From positions 62,001-126,000 of the forward strand of contig JAUHWT010000010.1 in the NCBI GenBank assembly GCA_030427145.1: DNA of 64,000 nt, read 5' to 3'. The position numbers and the translations under genes were made by a program. This DNA comes from Alphaproteobacteria bacterium. Lineage in GTDB: Bacteria > Pseudomonadota > Alphaproteobacteria > Rhodobacterales > Rhodobacteraceae. This document shows positions 44,540 to 54,095 of the stretch, in pieces. The number at the start of each line of letters is the position of its first letter. The stretch's first letter is position 1. A model generated the notes under the pieces. The model did no database searches, was not told where the DNA came from, and saw only the letters and a list, made by a program, of their open reading frames with translations.

Positions 44540-47500
44540 ATGAAACAACGTGATACCATCAGGATCACGCTGGCCAGCTTGGCTCTGCTTACGGCGATGG
44601 CAGGGATTGTCAGTGTAATCTTCTACGGAAGTTTTGTCGGATCTTCGCAGACACGCGAATTGGGACGGCTGGAAAACCATCTCAATATTGGCATGTCGCA
44701 TGTTGCGTCGCAGATCAACGACGCGAGACGGCACACCCTGAACCTTGCCAACTCAAGGGAAATTCAGGGGTTGGTACGCACCACCCAGGACATTCAAACG
44801 CCGGCGTCCGACGCCAGCACCAGCGAATACTGGAAAAAGCGCGTTGCACAGCGGTTTTCCGACCTGTCGATGAACAACGGCTACCTGCAGGTCCGCTTTA
44901 TCGGAACCGCCGATGGGGGACGTGAAATCGTTCGGGTGGAAAGGTATGGGGAGCGCGTCGGGACAACGCCGAAGAAGGCACTTCAGCGCAAAGCCCACCG
45001 GCCCTATTTCAGGGAAACGGTCAAACTTGGAGCCGGGCAGCTGTTTCAGAGTGACATCGAACTGAACCAGGAGCACGGGCGCATTCAGACCCCACGCATT
45101 CCAGTTCTCAGAACGGCGACGCCCGTCTTCGATGATGCGGATCATCTGGTGGGAATTGTCGTCGTCAACATTGATGCGCGGCAATTGACAGGGCTGCTTC
45201 GTGGATCGCTTCCTGAACCAATAGAACTCTATGTGTCCCGAAGCGATGGACAGATAATTCACCACCCCGACCCCGACCAGGCTTTCCAGCGGTCGGCCGG
45301 AGCCCCTTACACGATTGTGGATGAGTTTCCCACGCTTGCAAAAAAGCCGTCGGCAAGCGGAGTGAACGGATTTGCCGGCATGGTGAGCAACACGAGCGGC
45401 CAGAAAAAACTGCTGTTGCTCCGACGCGTGCTCGCGAATCCCCATGATCCGGAAGATTATCACCTCGCTGGCCTGGCTGTTCCGGCGAACCGCTTGGAAG
45501 CGGGCATGGCGCAAACCATGGCACGGTTCGGTCTCTTGGCTGGAATTGCGATTCTGGCGCTCGGTTTTTTTGCAGCCTGGTCAGGTTGGCGCCCCTGGGG
45601 CCATTCAGGCGTCGCCGGGCAAACTGCCAACCGGGAAGCCGAAGATTTTGTCGGCGCTCCATCAACGGACCAGCCCGGCACCTCAAACGAGATACATCGC
45701 CTGCAAAGCACATTTGCCGGTCTGATTTCCGCCCTTGAAGCCCGAGATACGCAGAACGAGGAAACGACCAGTCGGCTGCAGGCGGTCATGGATGGCATGG
45801 AGGACGCCATCTTTCTGATCGACACCAGCGGACGGATTGAGATTGCGAACCGTGCGGCGCGCGACATGTTCGGTTATCGGCCTGATGATCTGATCGGACG
45901 GAACGTCAGCATCCTGATGCCGCCACCCTATGCCCTGTATCACGACCAGTATCTGAAACAGCACCTGGAACGCGGTACGTCCTATGTGCTCGAAAAGGAC
46001 CGGACTTTCGACGGGCTCAAAAAAGACGGCACGACGTTTCCGATAAATGTGAGGGTCAACGCGACCCAGCGGAATGGCGAGAAAAAATTCATCGGTCAGA
46101 TAACGGACATCTCCGACTGGGATGCCGTTACCAAAATGAAAAGTGAGTTCGTGTCCACCGTAAGCCACGAACTGCGCACACCGCTGTCCGCGATGCGCGG
46201 AACACTTGGCCTGCTTCTCGCAGGCGTCGGTGGCGACCTGAACGACAAAGCAAAGGAGCTGGTTGAAACGGCGTCTGCCAACTGTGCCCGGCTGATTGTT
46301 TTGATCAATGACATTCTCGACACAGAAAAGCTTGAAGCCGGGCAAATGAACCTGTCACTCGGGGCGACGGATCTCGCGGAGACTGTCGAAACAGCTGTAC
46401 GAGAGTGTCAGGGTCTGGCCGACAGCTATGCTGTCTCCATTGTCGCCGATATTCCAGCCGAAACCGCTACGGTGCGCGGTGACACCAACCGGCTGATCCA
46501 GGTCATTTCCAATTTCCTGTCGAACGCGTGCAAATTCTCCCCGCGCGGCGAAACCGTAACCGTGGGCGTCCAACGGATGGGAGAAAAATGGCGCGTGTCG
46601 GTTCAGGACAGAGGCCCCGGCGTGTCGGAAGAGTTCCAGAGCAAAATCTTTCAGAAGTTCACGCAGGCCGACAATTCCACCACCCGGAAGGTTGGCGGAA
46701 GCGGATTGGGACTCTGCATTTCCAAGGCGATCATTGCCGCGCATGACGGCGCAATCAGCTTTGAGACCAGCGAAAACGGCTCGACATTCTTCTTTGAGTT
46801 GGACGCGTTGGAAGCGGCGGAAAGCCAGATTGTACCAGCGTCGCAGGCCAGGGGTCAGATGCTGATCATCCACGAAGATGAAAAGGTCACGGAGCAGATC
46901 AAGGGCTCGGTAACTCCGCTGGGTTTCGACACGGAGGTTGCCCATACCGTTGCGGCCGCCAAGGAAATCCTGGCGACCGGCCACTACGATGTTCTTGTCA
47001 TGGACTGGGAGTGCCGCGATGACCAGTCGATCGAACTGTTTGAGTTTCTGAGCCAATCCAGCAACCACCGCGACATCCCCGTCATTGCGATCTCCCGTTC
47101 CGACCAGGATACCGAAGGCAGGGCTTCGCTCCTCTACTGGTTTCACAGGCCCACGCCGCAGGTTCAGATCCGGGAGTTGCTGAATTCGGTGCATCCCCGC
47201 AACGGCGTCGAAACACTACGCGTCCTGCATGTTGAGGATGACCAGGACCACCTGACGCTCGTTAGCGACCTGCTCCGAAACATTGCGGAAGTACACACGG
47301 CCAAGACGGTTTTGCAGAGCTCGAACCTTTTGTCCCGGCACCGCTATGACGTGGTCATTCTTGATCAAAAACTTCCGGACGGGACCGGACTGGACCTTTT
47401 GAAAATCATCAGATCCCAGGCCAATCCGCCGGAGGTTATGATCTATTCCGTCAAATCCGCGCCGGTGGGGCTGGACCATATGGTTGGCAGCTCGCTCGTG

Positions 47501-47575
47501 AAGACGGAAGTCGACAACGACATGTTGCTGAGTGAAATCAGGGCGTTACTCAGATCAGCACGCTGCCCGGACTAA
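44540..47575 (+). CDS. Hybrid sensor histidine kinase with dCache-type sensor and two receivers
   Basis: A 1011-residue phosphorelay kinase. A membrane helix (about residues 9-30), a periplasmic Cache-like sensor (about 35-320: FIGTADGGREIVRVERYG, RPYFRETVKL, VGIVVVNIDARQL), a second helix (about 325-345) and a PAS domain (about 410-515) come first. The kinase core has SHELRTPLSA with His543, FLSNACKFSP and GGSGLGLCISKAI. Receiver 1 (about 775-885) has D822 but lacks the conserved Lys (HRPTPQ). Receiver 2 (about 890-1005) is standard with D942. A stand-alone receiver gene follows 36 bp downstream and is a likely partner. Confidence 0.92.
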   Translation: MKQRDTIRITLASLALLTAMAGIVSVIFYGSFVGSSQTRELGRLENHLNIGMSHVASQINDARRHTLNLANSREIQGLVRTTQDIQTPASDASTSEYWKKRVAQRFSDLSMNNGYLQVRFIGTADGGREIVRVERYGERVGTTPKKALQRKAHRPYFRETVKLGAGQLFQSDIELNQEHGRIQTPRIPVLRTATPVFDDADHLVGIVVVNIDARQLTGLLRGSLPEPIELYVSRSDGQIIHHPDPDQAFQRSAGAPYTIVDEFPTLAKKPSASGVNGFAGMVSNTSGQKKLLLLRRVLANPHDPEDYHLAGLAVPANRLEAGMAQTMARFGLLAGIAILALGFFAAWSGWRPWGHSGVAGQTANREAEDFVGAPSTDQPGTSNEIHRLQSTFAGLISALEARDTQNEETTSRLQAVMDGMEDAIFLIDTSGRIEIANRAARDMFGYRPDDLIGRNVSILMPPPYALYHDQYLKQHLERGTSYVLEKDRTFDGLKKDGTTFPINVRVNATQRNGEKKFIGQITDISDWDAVTKMKSEFVSTVSHELRTPLSAMRGTLGLLLAGVGGDLNDKAKELVETASANCARLIVLINDILDTEKLEAGQMNLSLGATDLAETVETAVRECQGLADSYAVSIVADIPAETATVRGDTNRLIQVISNFLSNACKFSPRGETVTVGVQRMGEKWRVSVQDRGPGVSEEFQSKIFQKFTQADNSTTRKVGGSGLGLCISKAIIAAHDGAISFETSENGSTFFFELDALEAAESQIVPASQARGQMLIIHEDEKVTEQIKGSVTPLGFDTEVAHTVAAAKEILATGHYDVLVMDWECRDDQSIELFEFLSQSSNHRDIPVIAISRSDQDTEGRASLLYWFHRPTPQVQIRELLNSVHPRNGVETLRVLHVEDDQDHLTLVSDLLRNIAEVHTAKTVLQSSNLLSRHRYDVVILDQKLPDGTGLDLLKIIRSQANPPEVMIYSVKSAPVGLDHMVGSSLVKTEVDNDMLLSEIRALLRSARCPD

Positions 47576-47611
47576 CCCTGCCCCACCCAAGTCAATAGAT
47601 GGAAGGACGAT

Positions 47612-48001
47612 ATGGCAAAACTCCTTAAACGAATTCTGGTTGCTGAGGATGAACCCGACATCAGCAAAATCGCGGATCTGTCCCTCACCCATCTTGGAGG
47701 GTACAGCACCCATGTTTGTGAGGACGGGGAACAGGCAATCGCTGCGGCCGCGCATTTCAAGCCGGATCTGATCATTCTTGATGTCATGATGCCAAACCTC
47801 GACGGCCCGGAAACGCTCAAAGCGCTGCGCAAAATTCCTGAAACTGCGGATGTCCCGGTCGTCTTTCTAACCGCCAGAATCCAGCCGGATGAGATCGACA
47901 TGTACCGCGAACTGGGTGTCCTTAATGTCATTGGAAAGCCGTTTGACGCGGTCGAATTGCCGAAAATGATAGATGAGATCTGGGAAAACCATGCGGCCTG
48001 A
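47612..48001 (+). CDS. Stand-alone response regulator receiver
   Basis: A 129-residue CheY-type receiver: AEDEP acidic pocket, phospho-acceptor D57 in LIILDVMMPNLDG, TARIQ and the Lys in VIGKPFD. It sits 36 bp after the hybrid kinase with AAGGACGA just ahead of the ATG, so both are likely one operon. No output domain. It is followed by 195 bp of gene-free sequence and then the tRNA-Gln gene. Confidence 0.9.
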   Translation: MAKLLKRILVAEDEPDISKIADLSLTHLGGYSTHVCEDGEQAIAAAAHFKPDLIILDVMMPNLDGPETLKALRKIPETADVPVVFLTARIQPDEIDMYRELGVLNVIGKPFDAVELPKMIDEIWENHAA

Positions 48002-48197
48002 AGGGCGGCGGAAACAAAACACTGATCGGGATTTCCTGCGGGAAACCTGAAAACGGCCCATGTGGCCGGGGGGACCAACACCACCACGGAACTTGACCGT
48101 GTCAGGCACCGAAAAGCTTTGGATCGCGACGGTACAAAAATACCGTGTGCGCAGTTACCGTACGCCGGAAAAACGCTTCCAGCCCAGTCGGGGAAGA

Positions 48198-48272
48198 TGG
48201 CTGGGGCGGCAGGATTCGAACCTGCGAATGGCGGCACCAAAAGCCGCTGCCTTACCACTTGGCGACGCCCCA
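48198..48272 (-). tRNA. tRNA-Gln (anticodon TTG)
   Basis: A 75-nt tRNA on the minus strand with acceptor TGGGGCG/CGCCCCA, G discriminator and encoded CCA (48200-48198). Anticodon loop CTTTTGG gives TTG (Gln CAA). The T arm GCAGG-TTCGAAT-CCTGC is present. It marks the right edge of the signalling cluster. Confidence 0.95.
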
Positions 48273-48363
48273 GTATCGGGACGTTTTTAGTTATGGTGGG
48301 GCCCGACCACAAGACCGATTTTCGCCCCAATTTCGGTATTGCATCCGGACGAATTCCGCACGT

Positions 48364-49392
48364 TCAGATTTGAGGAACCTCAAGCGCCTGAAGCTGATTG
48401 GCCGGCACGCCGGAAAGCGCCTTGAGAACAGCATCGGCCAACCCATGGCCCGCCTCGAGGAAATCCTCGTGCACGGCAATAATGTCCTTCCGAAACTGCT
48501 GAAGAACCTCATAGGACTCCTTGGCCACCAGATCAAAATCCCGGCCGACCTCGTATCCAAGTGACTCCGCCGCCGTAATCGCAAAAATCGCTGAAGCAGG
48601 ACTGGCACACACAAACCCGTCCGGCCGGTTTGGCGAGGACATAAGCCGCTTGACCTCGGCCTTGAAGGTTTCGCGGTCCGTGTCGATGTTGATCCCACGC
48701 GACGGAATATCCGCTAGCCCCAGTTCCGCGATGGCAGACGTAAAACCGCGCATCAGCAGCCCGCCATAGGTAAGGTCCATTGGCGCAGGCAGAAGTGTCA
48801 GTCTGCTCCGCCCCTTTGCTGCCAAACGCTTCACCCCAATGGAAGCAAAAGTCTCATTATCAAAGTCCCAGTAGGGATGCTCGAAATCCAGATGGGTCCG
48901 CCCATGCGTTGCAAACGGCACCCCTTTTTCACGAAGATAGATCGCTCTTGGGTCCTGCGGCATGGTCCGGGAAAAGATAAGCGCATCCGCGGAACCCGAC
49001 TCCACGACATAACGCACCGGGATCATCGGGTCCGTCCCCACCTCGTAGGGCATGACCACCAGATGATACGGCGTTCCCGACAGCCGACTGGAAATCCCGT
49101 AGACCAGCTTGGAACTCAGGCCAAACATCTCCGTCTCCGTCGACAGGATCAGGGCAATCACATTGGTTTTTCCCGTGCGCAGACGCACACCCGCCCGGTT
49201 GGGCATATACCCAATCTCATCCGCGATCAGCCGCACCCGTTTCTTGGTCGCCGCACCGATATCCGGGGCGTCGTTCAACGCCTTCGAGACCGTCGTCACG
49301 CTCAGGCCGGTCATGTAGGCAATAGTTTTAAGCGTAGGGCGACCCGCCCTGACCCGCCCGCCTGCCTGCGTTACATTCCCGTCGTTTGACAT
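48364..49392 (-). CDS. LacI-family transcriptional regulator
   Basis: A 342-residue repressor-type regulator. The helix-turn-helix and hinge helix are at the N terminus (RPTLKTIAYMTGLSVTTVSKALNDAPDIGAATKKRV...GYMPNRAGVRLRTGKTNVIALIL). The rest is a periplasmic-binding-like ligand domain. The start at 49392 or an upstream in-frame ATG at 49428 are both possible; neither has a strong ribosome site. It is divergent from the sugar ABC operon and very likely controls it, with the carried sugar or a metabolite as inducer. Confidence 0.92.
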   Translation of the reverse strand: MSNDGNVTQAGGRVRAGRPTLKTIAYMTGLSVTTVSKALNDAPDIGAATKKRVRLIADEIGYMPNRAGVRLRTGKTNVIALILSTETEMFGLSSKLVYGISSRLSGTPYHLVVMPYEVGTDPMIPVRYVVESGSADALIFSRTMPQDPRAIYLREKGVPFATHGRTHLDFEHPYWDFDNETFASIGVKRLAAKGRSRLTLLPAPMDLTYGGLLMRGFTSAIAELGLADIPSRGINIDTDRETFKAEVKRLMSSPNRPDGFVCASPASAIFAITAAESLGYEVGRDFDLVAKESYEVLQQFRKDIIAVHEDFLEAGHGLADAVLKALSGVPANQLQALEVPQI

Positions 49393-49453
49393 CTTGATAG
49401 GCGTTCCCCCGTTGGCCGAACTCTGCATCGATTCTGGCTGTCTCCATAAACTG

Positions 49454-49691
49454 CAACGATTTAGAAATCGAAGTCAAACCTTTCAGAAAATGTCCAAAAC
49501 CGGCATGTTTGACGACGGCAAAGTTTGAAATCAAACTTGACCTCTTCGTAGAGTTCGAAGAAAAAATAGAATTAATATTATATTTATCAGTGGCTTATCA
49601 TTCGGAAAATCCATTCAACCCTTGCAACGACATTTTTTTGAATCCACCGTTGCGAAACGAAAACTCCTGAACTAGCATCCAACTGCAACGA
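49454..49691. promoter_or_regulatory. Divergent LacI/ABC promoter with repeated TGCAACGA and a palindrome
   Basis: Three direct copies of TGCAACGA stand at 49454-49461, 49623-49630 and 49684-49691, the last 22 bp before the ABC ATG. Two inverted repeats also occur: CGATTT-AG-AAATCG at 49459-49472 and AAGTTTGA-AA-TCAAACTT at 49521-49538 (perfect 8-bp arms). LacI-family regulators bind palindromes with a central CG, so TGCAACG as half-site is plausible. Which element is the operator is not known. Confidence 0.5.
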
Positions 49692-49713
49692 TAAAGTACT
49701 TTGGGAGGTTACA

Positions 49714-50949
49714 ATGAAATTTCGCTCAATGGCGGCGGCGCTTGCCGCTACGGTTGCGCTGCCCGCAACACTGGCGCAGGCAACCGATCTGGAGGTCACG
49801 CACTGGTGGACATCCGGTGGTGAGGCCGCTGCGGTTGCAGAATTTGCCGACGCGTTCAACGCGACAGGTCACAAATGGGTCGATGGCGCGATTGCCGGCG
49901 GTGGCAGCACGGCCCGCCCGATCATGATCAGCCGCATCACCGGCGGAGATCCGATGGGCGCAACCCAGTTCAACCACGGCCGCCAGGCTGAGGAACTGGT
50001 TGAGGCTGGCATGATGCGCGACCTGACCGAAATCGCCGAAGCCGAAAACTGGGCGGAGATTATCAATCCGCCGTCGCTTCTCGAAAGCTGCACCCTTGAC
50101 GGCCGGATTTACTGCGTGCCGGTGAACATCCACTCCTGGCAGTGGCTGTGGCTGTCCAACAAGGCTTTCGCCGACGCCGGTGTGGACGTGCCGACCAACT
50201 GGGATGAATTCGTTGCAGCCGCTCCGGCTCTGGAAGCCGCGGGAAAAATTCCCCTCGCCATGGGTCAGCAGGCCTGGCAGACGGCCGGCGCGTTTGACGT
50301 GCTGATGGTCACTCTGGCCGGTCCGGAGATTTTCAAAAAGGTCTACGACGACAAAGACGCTGAAACCGCCGGCGGCCCGGAAATTGCACGCGTATTTCAG
50401 GCTGCGGATGACGCCCGCAAAATGGCAGCGGAATCCAAGGTACAGGACTGGAACCAGGCCACCAACATGGTCATCACCGGCGAGGCTGGCGGCCAGATCA
50501 TGGGCGACTGGGCCCAGGGCGAGTTCCAGGTTGCGGGCCAGGTGGCCGGTGAGGACTACACCTGTCTGCCGGGCCTCGGCGTAAACGAAATCATTTCCAC
50601 TGACGGTGACGCCTTCTATTTCCCGGTTGTTGATGACGAGGAAATCACCGCGGCTCAGGGCGATCTCGCCTCAGTCATGGTGGCACCCGAAACCCAGGTG
50701 GCATTTAACCTTAAGAAGGGCTCCCTGCCGATCCGTGGCGACGTGGATCTGTCCGCTGCCAATGACTGCATGCGCAAGGGTCTCGAAATTCTCGCCTCCG
50801 GCAACACCATCGTATCGGTGAACCAGCTTCTGGATCCGGACACCAACACCCAGAAGGAAGATCTCTTCGTCGAGTTCTTCAACGATCCGAGCATTACACC
50901 CGAGGAAGCCCAGGAACGCTTCGTAAGCCTGATCGAGAACGCCGGCTGA
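49714..50949 (+). CDS. Sugar ABC transporter substrate-binding protein
   Basis: A 411-residue extracytoplasmic family 1 solute-binding protein. The signal peptide (MAAALAATVALPATLAQA) is cleaved near residue 23. The body starts LEVTHWWTSGGEAAAVAEFADAFN, typical of the glucose/mannose or glucosyl oligosaccharide type, with TNWDEFVAAAPALEAAGKIPLAMGQQAWQ and MGDWAQGEF, regions that line the sugar site in relatives. The TTTGGGAGG ribosome site is strong. Substrate is probably a mono- or disaccharide; not determined. Confidence 0.92.
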   Translation: MKFRSMAAALAATVALPATLAQATDLEVTHWWTSGGEAAAVAEFADAFNATGHKWVDGAIAGGGSTARPIMISRITGGDPMGATQFNHGRQAEELVEAGMMRDLTEIAEAENWAEIINPPSLLESCTLDGRIYCVPVNIHSWQWLWLSNKAFADAGVDVPTNWDEFVAAAPALEAAGKIPLAMGQQAWQTAGAFDVLMVTLAGPEIFKKVYDDKDAETAGGPEIARVFQAADDARKMAAESKVQDWNQATNMVITGEAGGQIMGDWAQGEFQVAGQVAGEDYTCLPGLGVNEIISTDGDAFYFPVVDDEEITAAQGDLASVMVAPETQVAFNLKKGSLPIRGDVDLSAANDCMRKGLEILASGNTIVSVNQLLDPDTNTQKEDLFVEFFNDPSITPEEAQERFVSLIENAG

Positions 50950-51044
50950 CCCAGACGGGTTGACCGCCTGAACGGTGGCGCCGGCTCCCAGGTGGACCGG
51001 CGCCATATTCCGACAGTTCCGCTCTACGCAATGGAGGTTCCCGT

Positions 51045-51938
51045 ATGTCCTCGAACGGGCGACCCAGCCAGCTCCTGAAAAATCTCAACGCCAAAATCGC
51101 ATCCATTCCGATGGTACTGACGGCGCTCGTGATTTTCGTGGGAGGCACGGCCTGGACCATTCTCTACTCCTTCACGGATTCCAAACTGCTGCCACGACTT
51201 CGGTTTGTGGGTCTTGACCAGTATGAGCGTCTCTGGAGTACCAACAGATGGATTGTCTCCATCGAAAACCTGGCGATTTACGGGATACTCTCTCTCGTCT
51301 TCAGCCTGATCATCGGATTTCTGCTTGCAGCTCTTCTGGACCAGAAAATCCGGTTTGAGGACACGTTCCGAACAATTCTGCTCTACCCGTTCGCGCTCAG
51401 CTTCATCGTAACCGGACTGGTGTGGCAGTGGATTCTGAACCCGGATTTCGGCATCCAGAAAATCATCCGGGGTCTCGGCTTCGAGAGCTTTGATTTTGAT
51501 CCGCTCTACAACCCAGATATCGTGATTTACGGCGTATTGATCGCGGGCCTCTGGCAGGGAACGGGCTTTGTCATGTGCCTGATGCTGGCCGGACTGCGCG
51601 GCATTGATGAGGATGTTTGGAAGGCCACGCGCGTCGACGGCATCCCCACCTGGAAAACCTATGTTTTTGTCATCATTCCCATGCTGCGTCCGGTCTTCAT
51701 CACCGCGCTGGTAATCATCACCAGCGGCATCGTGCGCCTCTACGACCTGATCGTGGCCCAGACCGGCGGCGGCCCGGGCATCGCATCAGAGGTTCCGGCC
51801 AAATACGTCTATGACACCATGTTCCGCAACCAGAACCTGGGTCAGGGTTTTGCCGCATCCACCATGATGCTTCTGGCCGTGGCGACTGTTGTCATTCCGT
51901 GGGCATTTCTCGAATTCGGGGGCAAGAAACACAAATGA
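51045..51938 (+). CDS. Sugar ABC transporter permease, MalF type
   Basis: A 297-residue permease with six hydrophobic segments and the inner-membrane component signature WKATRVDGIPTWKTYVFVIIPMLRP (the EAA loop that contacts the ATPase). ATGA overlap (51935-51938) with the next permease implies coupled translation. It lacks the long N-terminal extension of enterobacterial MalF, as usual in alphaproteobacterial CUT1 systems. Confidence 0.93.
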   Translation: MSSNGRPSQLLKNLNAKIASIPMVLTALVIFVGGTAWTILYSFTDSKLLPRLRFVGLDQYERLWSTNRWIVSIENLAIYGILSLVFSLIIGFLLAALLDQKIRFEDTFRTILLYPFALSFIVTGLVWQWILNPDFGIQKIIRGLGFESFDFDPLYNPDIVIYGVLIAGLWQGTGFVMCLMLAGLRGIDEDVWKATRVDGIPTWKTYVFVIIPMLRPVFITALVIITSGIVRLYDLIVAQTGGGPGIASEVPAKYVYDTMFRNQNLGQGFAASTMMLLAVATVVIPWAFLEFGGKKHK

Positions 51939-52840
51939 GCATGTCCCAAAACATCAGCGATACCGGCCCACGCGGCCCAAAGCCGACGCGGCGCATTTCC
52001 CGCCGGAACATCTTCCTCTATGGCACCCTGATCGTCATATCGGTCTACTACCTGCTGCCGCTCTACGTGATGGTCGTGACCTCGCTCAAGGGCATGCCGG
52101 AAATCCGGCTGGGGAACATTTTTTCCCCACCTGTTGAGATCACGTTTGAGCCCTGGGTCAAGGCCTGGTCGGCGGCCTGTACCGGCCTGAACTGCGACGG
52201 TTTGAGCCGCGGGTTCTGGAACTCCGTCCAGATTACCGTGCCATCCGTCATCATCTCGATCATCATCGCGTCGGTAAACGGATACGCGCTGGCCAACTGG
52301 CGGTTCAAAGGCGCGCAGGCCTTTTTCACCATCCTGATTTTCGGGGCCTTCATTCCGTATCAGGTGATGATTTATCCCATCGTGATCATCCTGCGGGAAA
52401 TGGGCCTTTACGGATCGCTCTGGGGCCTTGTGATCGTTCACACCGTCTTCGGCATGCCCATTCTGACGCTGCTCTTCAGGAACTATTTCACCTCCATTCC
52501 GGAGGAGCTGTTCAAGGCCGCCCGCGTGGACGGGGCCGGCTTCTGGGGCATCTACTTCAAGATCATGCTGCCCATGTCACTGCCGATATTTGTGGTGGCG
52601 ATGATTCTTCAGGTCACGGGAATCTGGAACGACTTCCTGTTCGGCGTGATCTACACAAAACCCGACCTCTACCCAATGACCGTGCAGCTCAACAACATCG
52701 TCAACTCGGTCCAGGGTGTGAAGGAATACAACGTCAACATGGCGGCCACCATTCTGACAGGGCTCGTGCCCCTGATCGTCTATTTCGTGTCCGGAAAACT
52801 GTTTGTGCGCGGCATCGCAGCCGGCGCGGTGAAGGGGTAA
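51935..52840 (+). CDS. Sugar ABC transporter permease, MalG type
   Basis: A 301-residue partner permease with the EAA loop LFKAARVDGAGFWGIYFKIMLPMSLPIF near residue 195. The N-terminal ~25 residues are basic and polar. Start at the ATG overlapping the upstream stop. Further upstream starts lie inside the previous permease and are not used. Confidence 0.93.
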   Translation: MSMSQNISDTGPRGPKPTRRISRRNIFLYGTLIVISVYYLLPLYVMVVTSLKGMPEIRLGNIFSPPVEITFEPWVKAWSAACTGLNCDGLSRGFWNSVQITVPSVIISIIIASVNGYALANWRFKGAQAFFTILIFGAFIPYQVMIYPIVIILREMGLYGSLWGLVIVHTVFGMPILTLLFRNYFTSIPEELFKAARVDGAGFWGIYFKIMLPMSLPIFVVAMILQVTGIWNDFLFGVIYTKPDLYPMTVQLNNIVNSVQGVKEYNVNMAATILTGLVPLIVYFVSGKLFVRGIAAGAVKG

Positions 52841-52844
52841 TCGT

Positions 52845-53930
52845 ATGGAACCCAGTGTAGCGGTCAAGGATCTGACCCTTTCCTTCGGAGCCGTCGAGGT
52901 TCTCAAAAAGCTCAATCTCGACATCGGCCAGGGGGAATTCCTGGTGCTGCTCGGGCCCTCCGGCTGCGGCAAGTCTACGCTTCTGAACTGCATCGCAGGT
53001 CTCCTCGACATCACGGACGGGCAGATCTTCATCAACGGCAAAAACGTCACATGGGAGGAACCCAAGGACCGTGGAATCGGAATGGTCTTTCAGTCCTACG
53101 CGCTCTACCCGCAGATGGACGTGCGCGGAAACCTGTCCTTCGGGCTGAAAAACGCCGGCTTCGAAAAGGCTGAAATCGCGAAGCGAATCGAACGCACCGC
53201 CGAAATTCTGCAGATCCAGCCCCTGCTCGACCGCAAACCGGCCGCGCTCTCTGGCGGCCAGCGTCAAAGAGTGGCGATCGGCCGGGCCCTTGTGCGGGAT
53301 GTGGACGTATTTCTGTTCGACGAGCCGCTGTCCAACCTCGATGCCAAGTTGCGGTCGGAACTGCGCGTGGAGATCAAACGCCTGCACCAGCAGCTCGAAA
53401 ACACCATGGTCTACGTCACCCACGACCAGATCGAGGCGCTCACGCTTGCGGACAGGGTCGCGGTCATGCGCGGCGGTGTCATCCAGCAGTTGTCGGATCC
53501 CAAGACGATCTACAACAAACCCGCAAACCTTTTTGTCGCTGGATTCATAGGATCGCCGCCGATGAGCATGCTGGAGGGCACATTGCGGGATACGGGCGCC
53601 GGGATGAATTTCGTGGCTGACGGCATCGACATTCCGCTTGCGGGATATGATGGCAACCTGTCGGGCCAGGACGGTGCCAGCGTCGTGCTTGGTCTGCGCC
53701 CGGAACACATAGTCATTAACGAGGATCTCGATGGCCCCGGCCTTCAGGCGACTCTGGATATCGAGGAACCGATGGGATCAGACACCCTGATCTGGCTTCG
53801 TACCGAGGGGCGGCAGATTTCCGTGAGGACCGGAACCGACCATCCGTTCCGGCCAAAGCAGGAGGTACGGCTGGAACTCGACATCAGCAAAGCCTCGATC
53901 TTCGACGTCGGAACGGAGCGTCGCCTTTAA
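52845..53930 (+). CDS. Sugar ABC transporter ATP-binding protein, MalK/UgpC type
   Basis: A 361-residue ATPase with Walker A GPSGCGKSTLL, signature LSGGQRQRVAIGRAL, Walker B VFLFDEPLSNLDA and switch VTHDQIEAL. The C-terminal MOI/TOBE regulatory domain (about 240-360) is that of CUT1 sugar importers. It follows the permease by 4 bp and completes the operon's transporter. Confidence 0.95.
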   Translation: MEPSVAVKDLTLSFGAVEVLKKLNLDIGQGEFLVLLGPSGCGKSTLLNCIAGLLDITDGQIFINGKNVTWEEPKDRGIGMVFQSYALYPQMDVRGNLSFGLKNAGFEKAEIAKRIERTAEILQIQPLLDRKPAALSGGQRQRVAIGRALVRDVDVFLFDEPLSNLDAKLRSELRVEIKRLHQQLENTMVYVTHDQIEALTLADRVAVMRGGVIQQLSDPKTIYNKPANLFVAGFIGSPPMSMLEGTLRDTGAGMNFVADGIDIPLAGYDGNLSGQDGASVVLGLRPEHIVINEDLDGPGLQATLDIEEPMGSDTLIWLRTEGRQISVRTGTDHPFRPKQEVRLELDISKASIFDVGTERRL

Positions 53931-54095
53931 CGCACGCCCCGTCAAGTTGGGGGCCCGCCCCGTTGAGCGGGACCTTCCGCATCGAAACCTGCAACACGGC
54001 GGCCGCTAAGCAAGGCGCCCTCGCCTTTTGCCGGGGATACAGCTGCGACGGATCGGACCATTAAAAACCAGAGAGGAAACACCAGAGAGGCCAAC
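53931..54095 (+). other. Gap between the ABC ATPase and isomerase genes
   Basis: 165 bp with GC-rich short inverted repeats (GCCCCGTC...CCCGCCCCGTTGAGCGGG) but no T run. GAGAGGCC is close to the next ATG. Transcript probably continues, perhaps after RNA processing. Confidence 0.35.
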
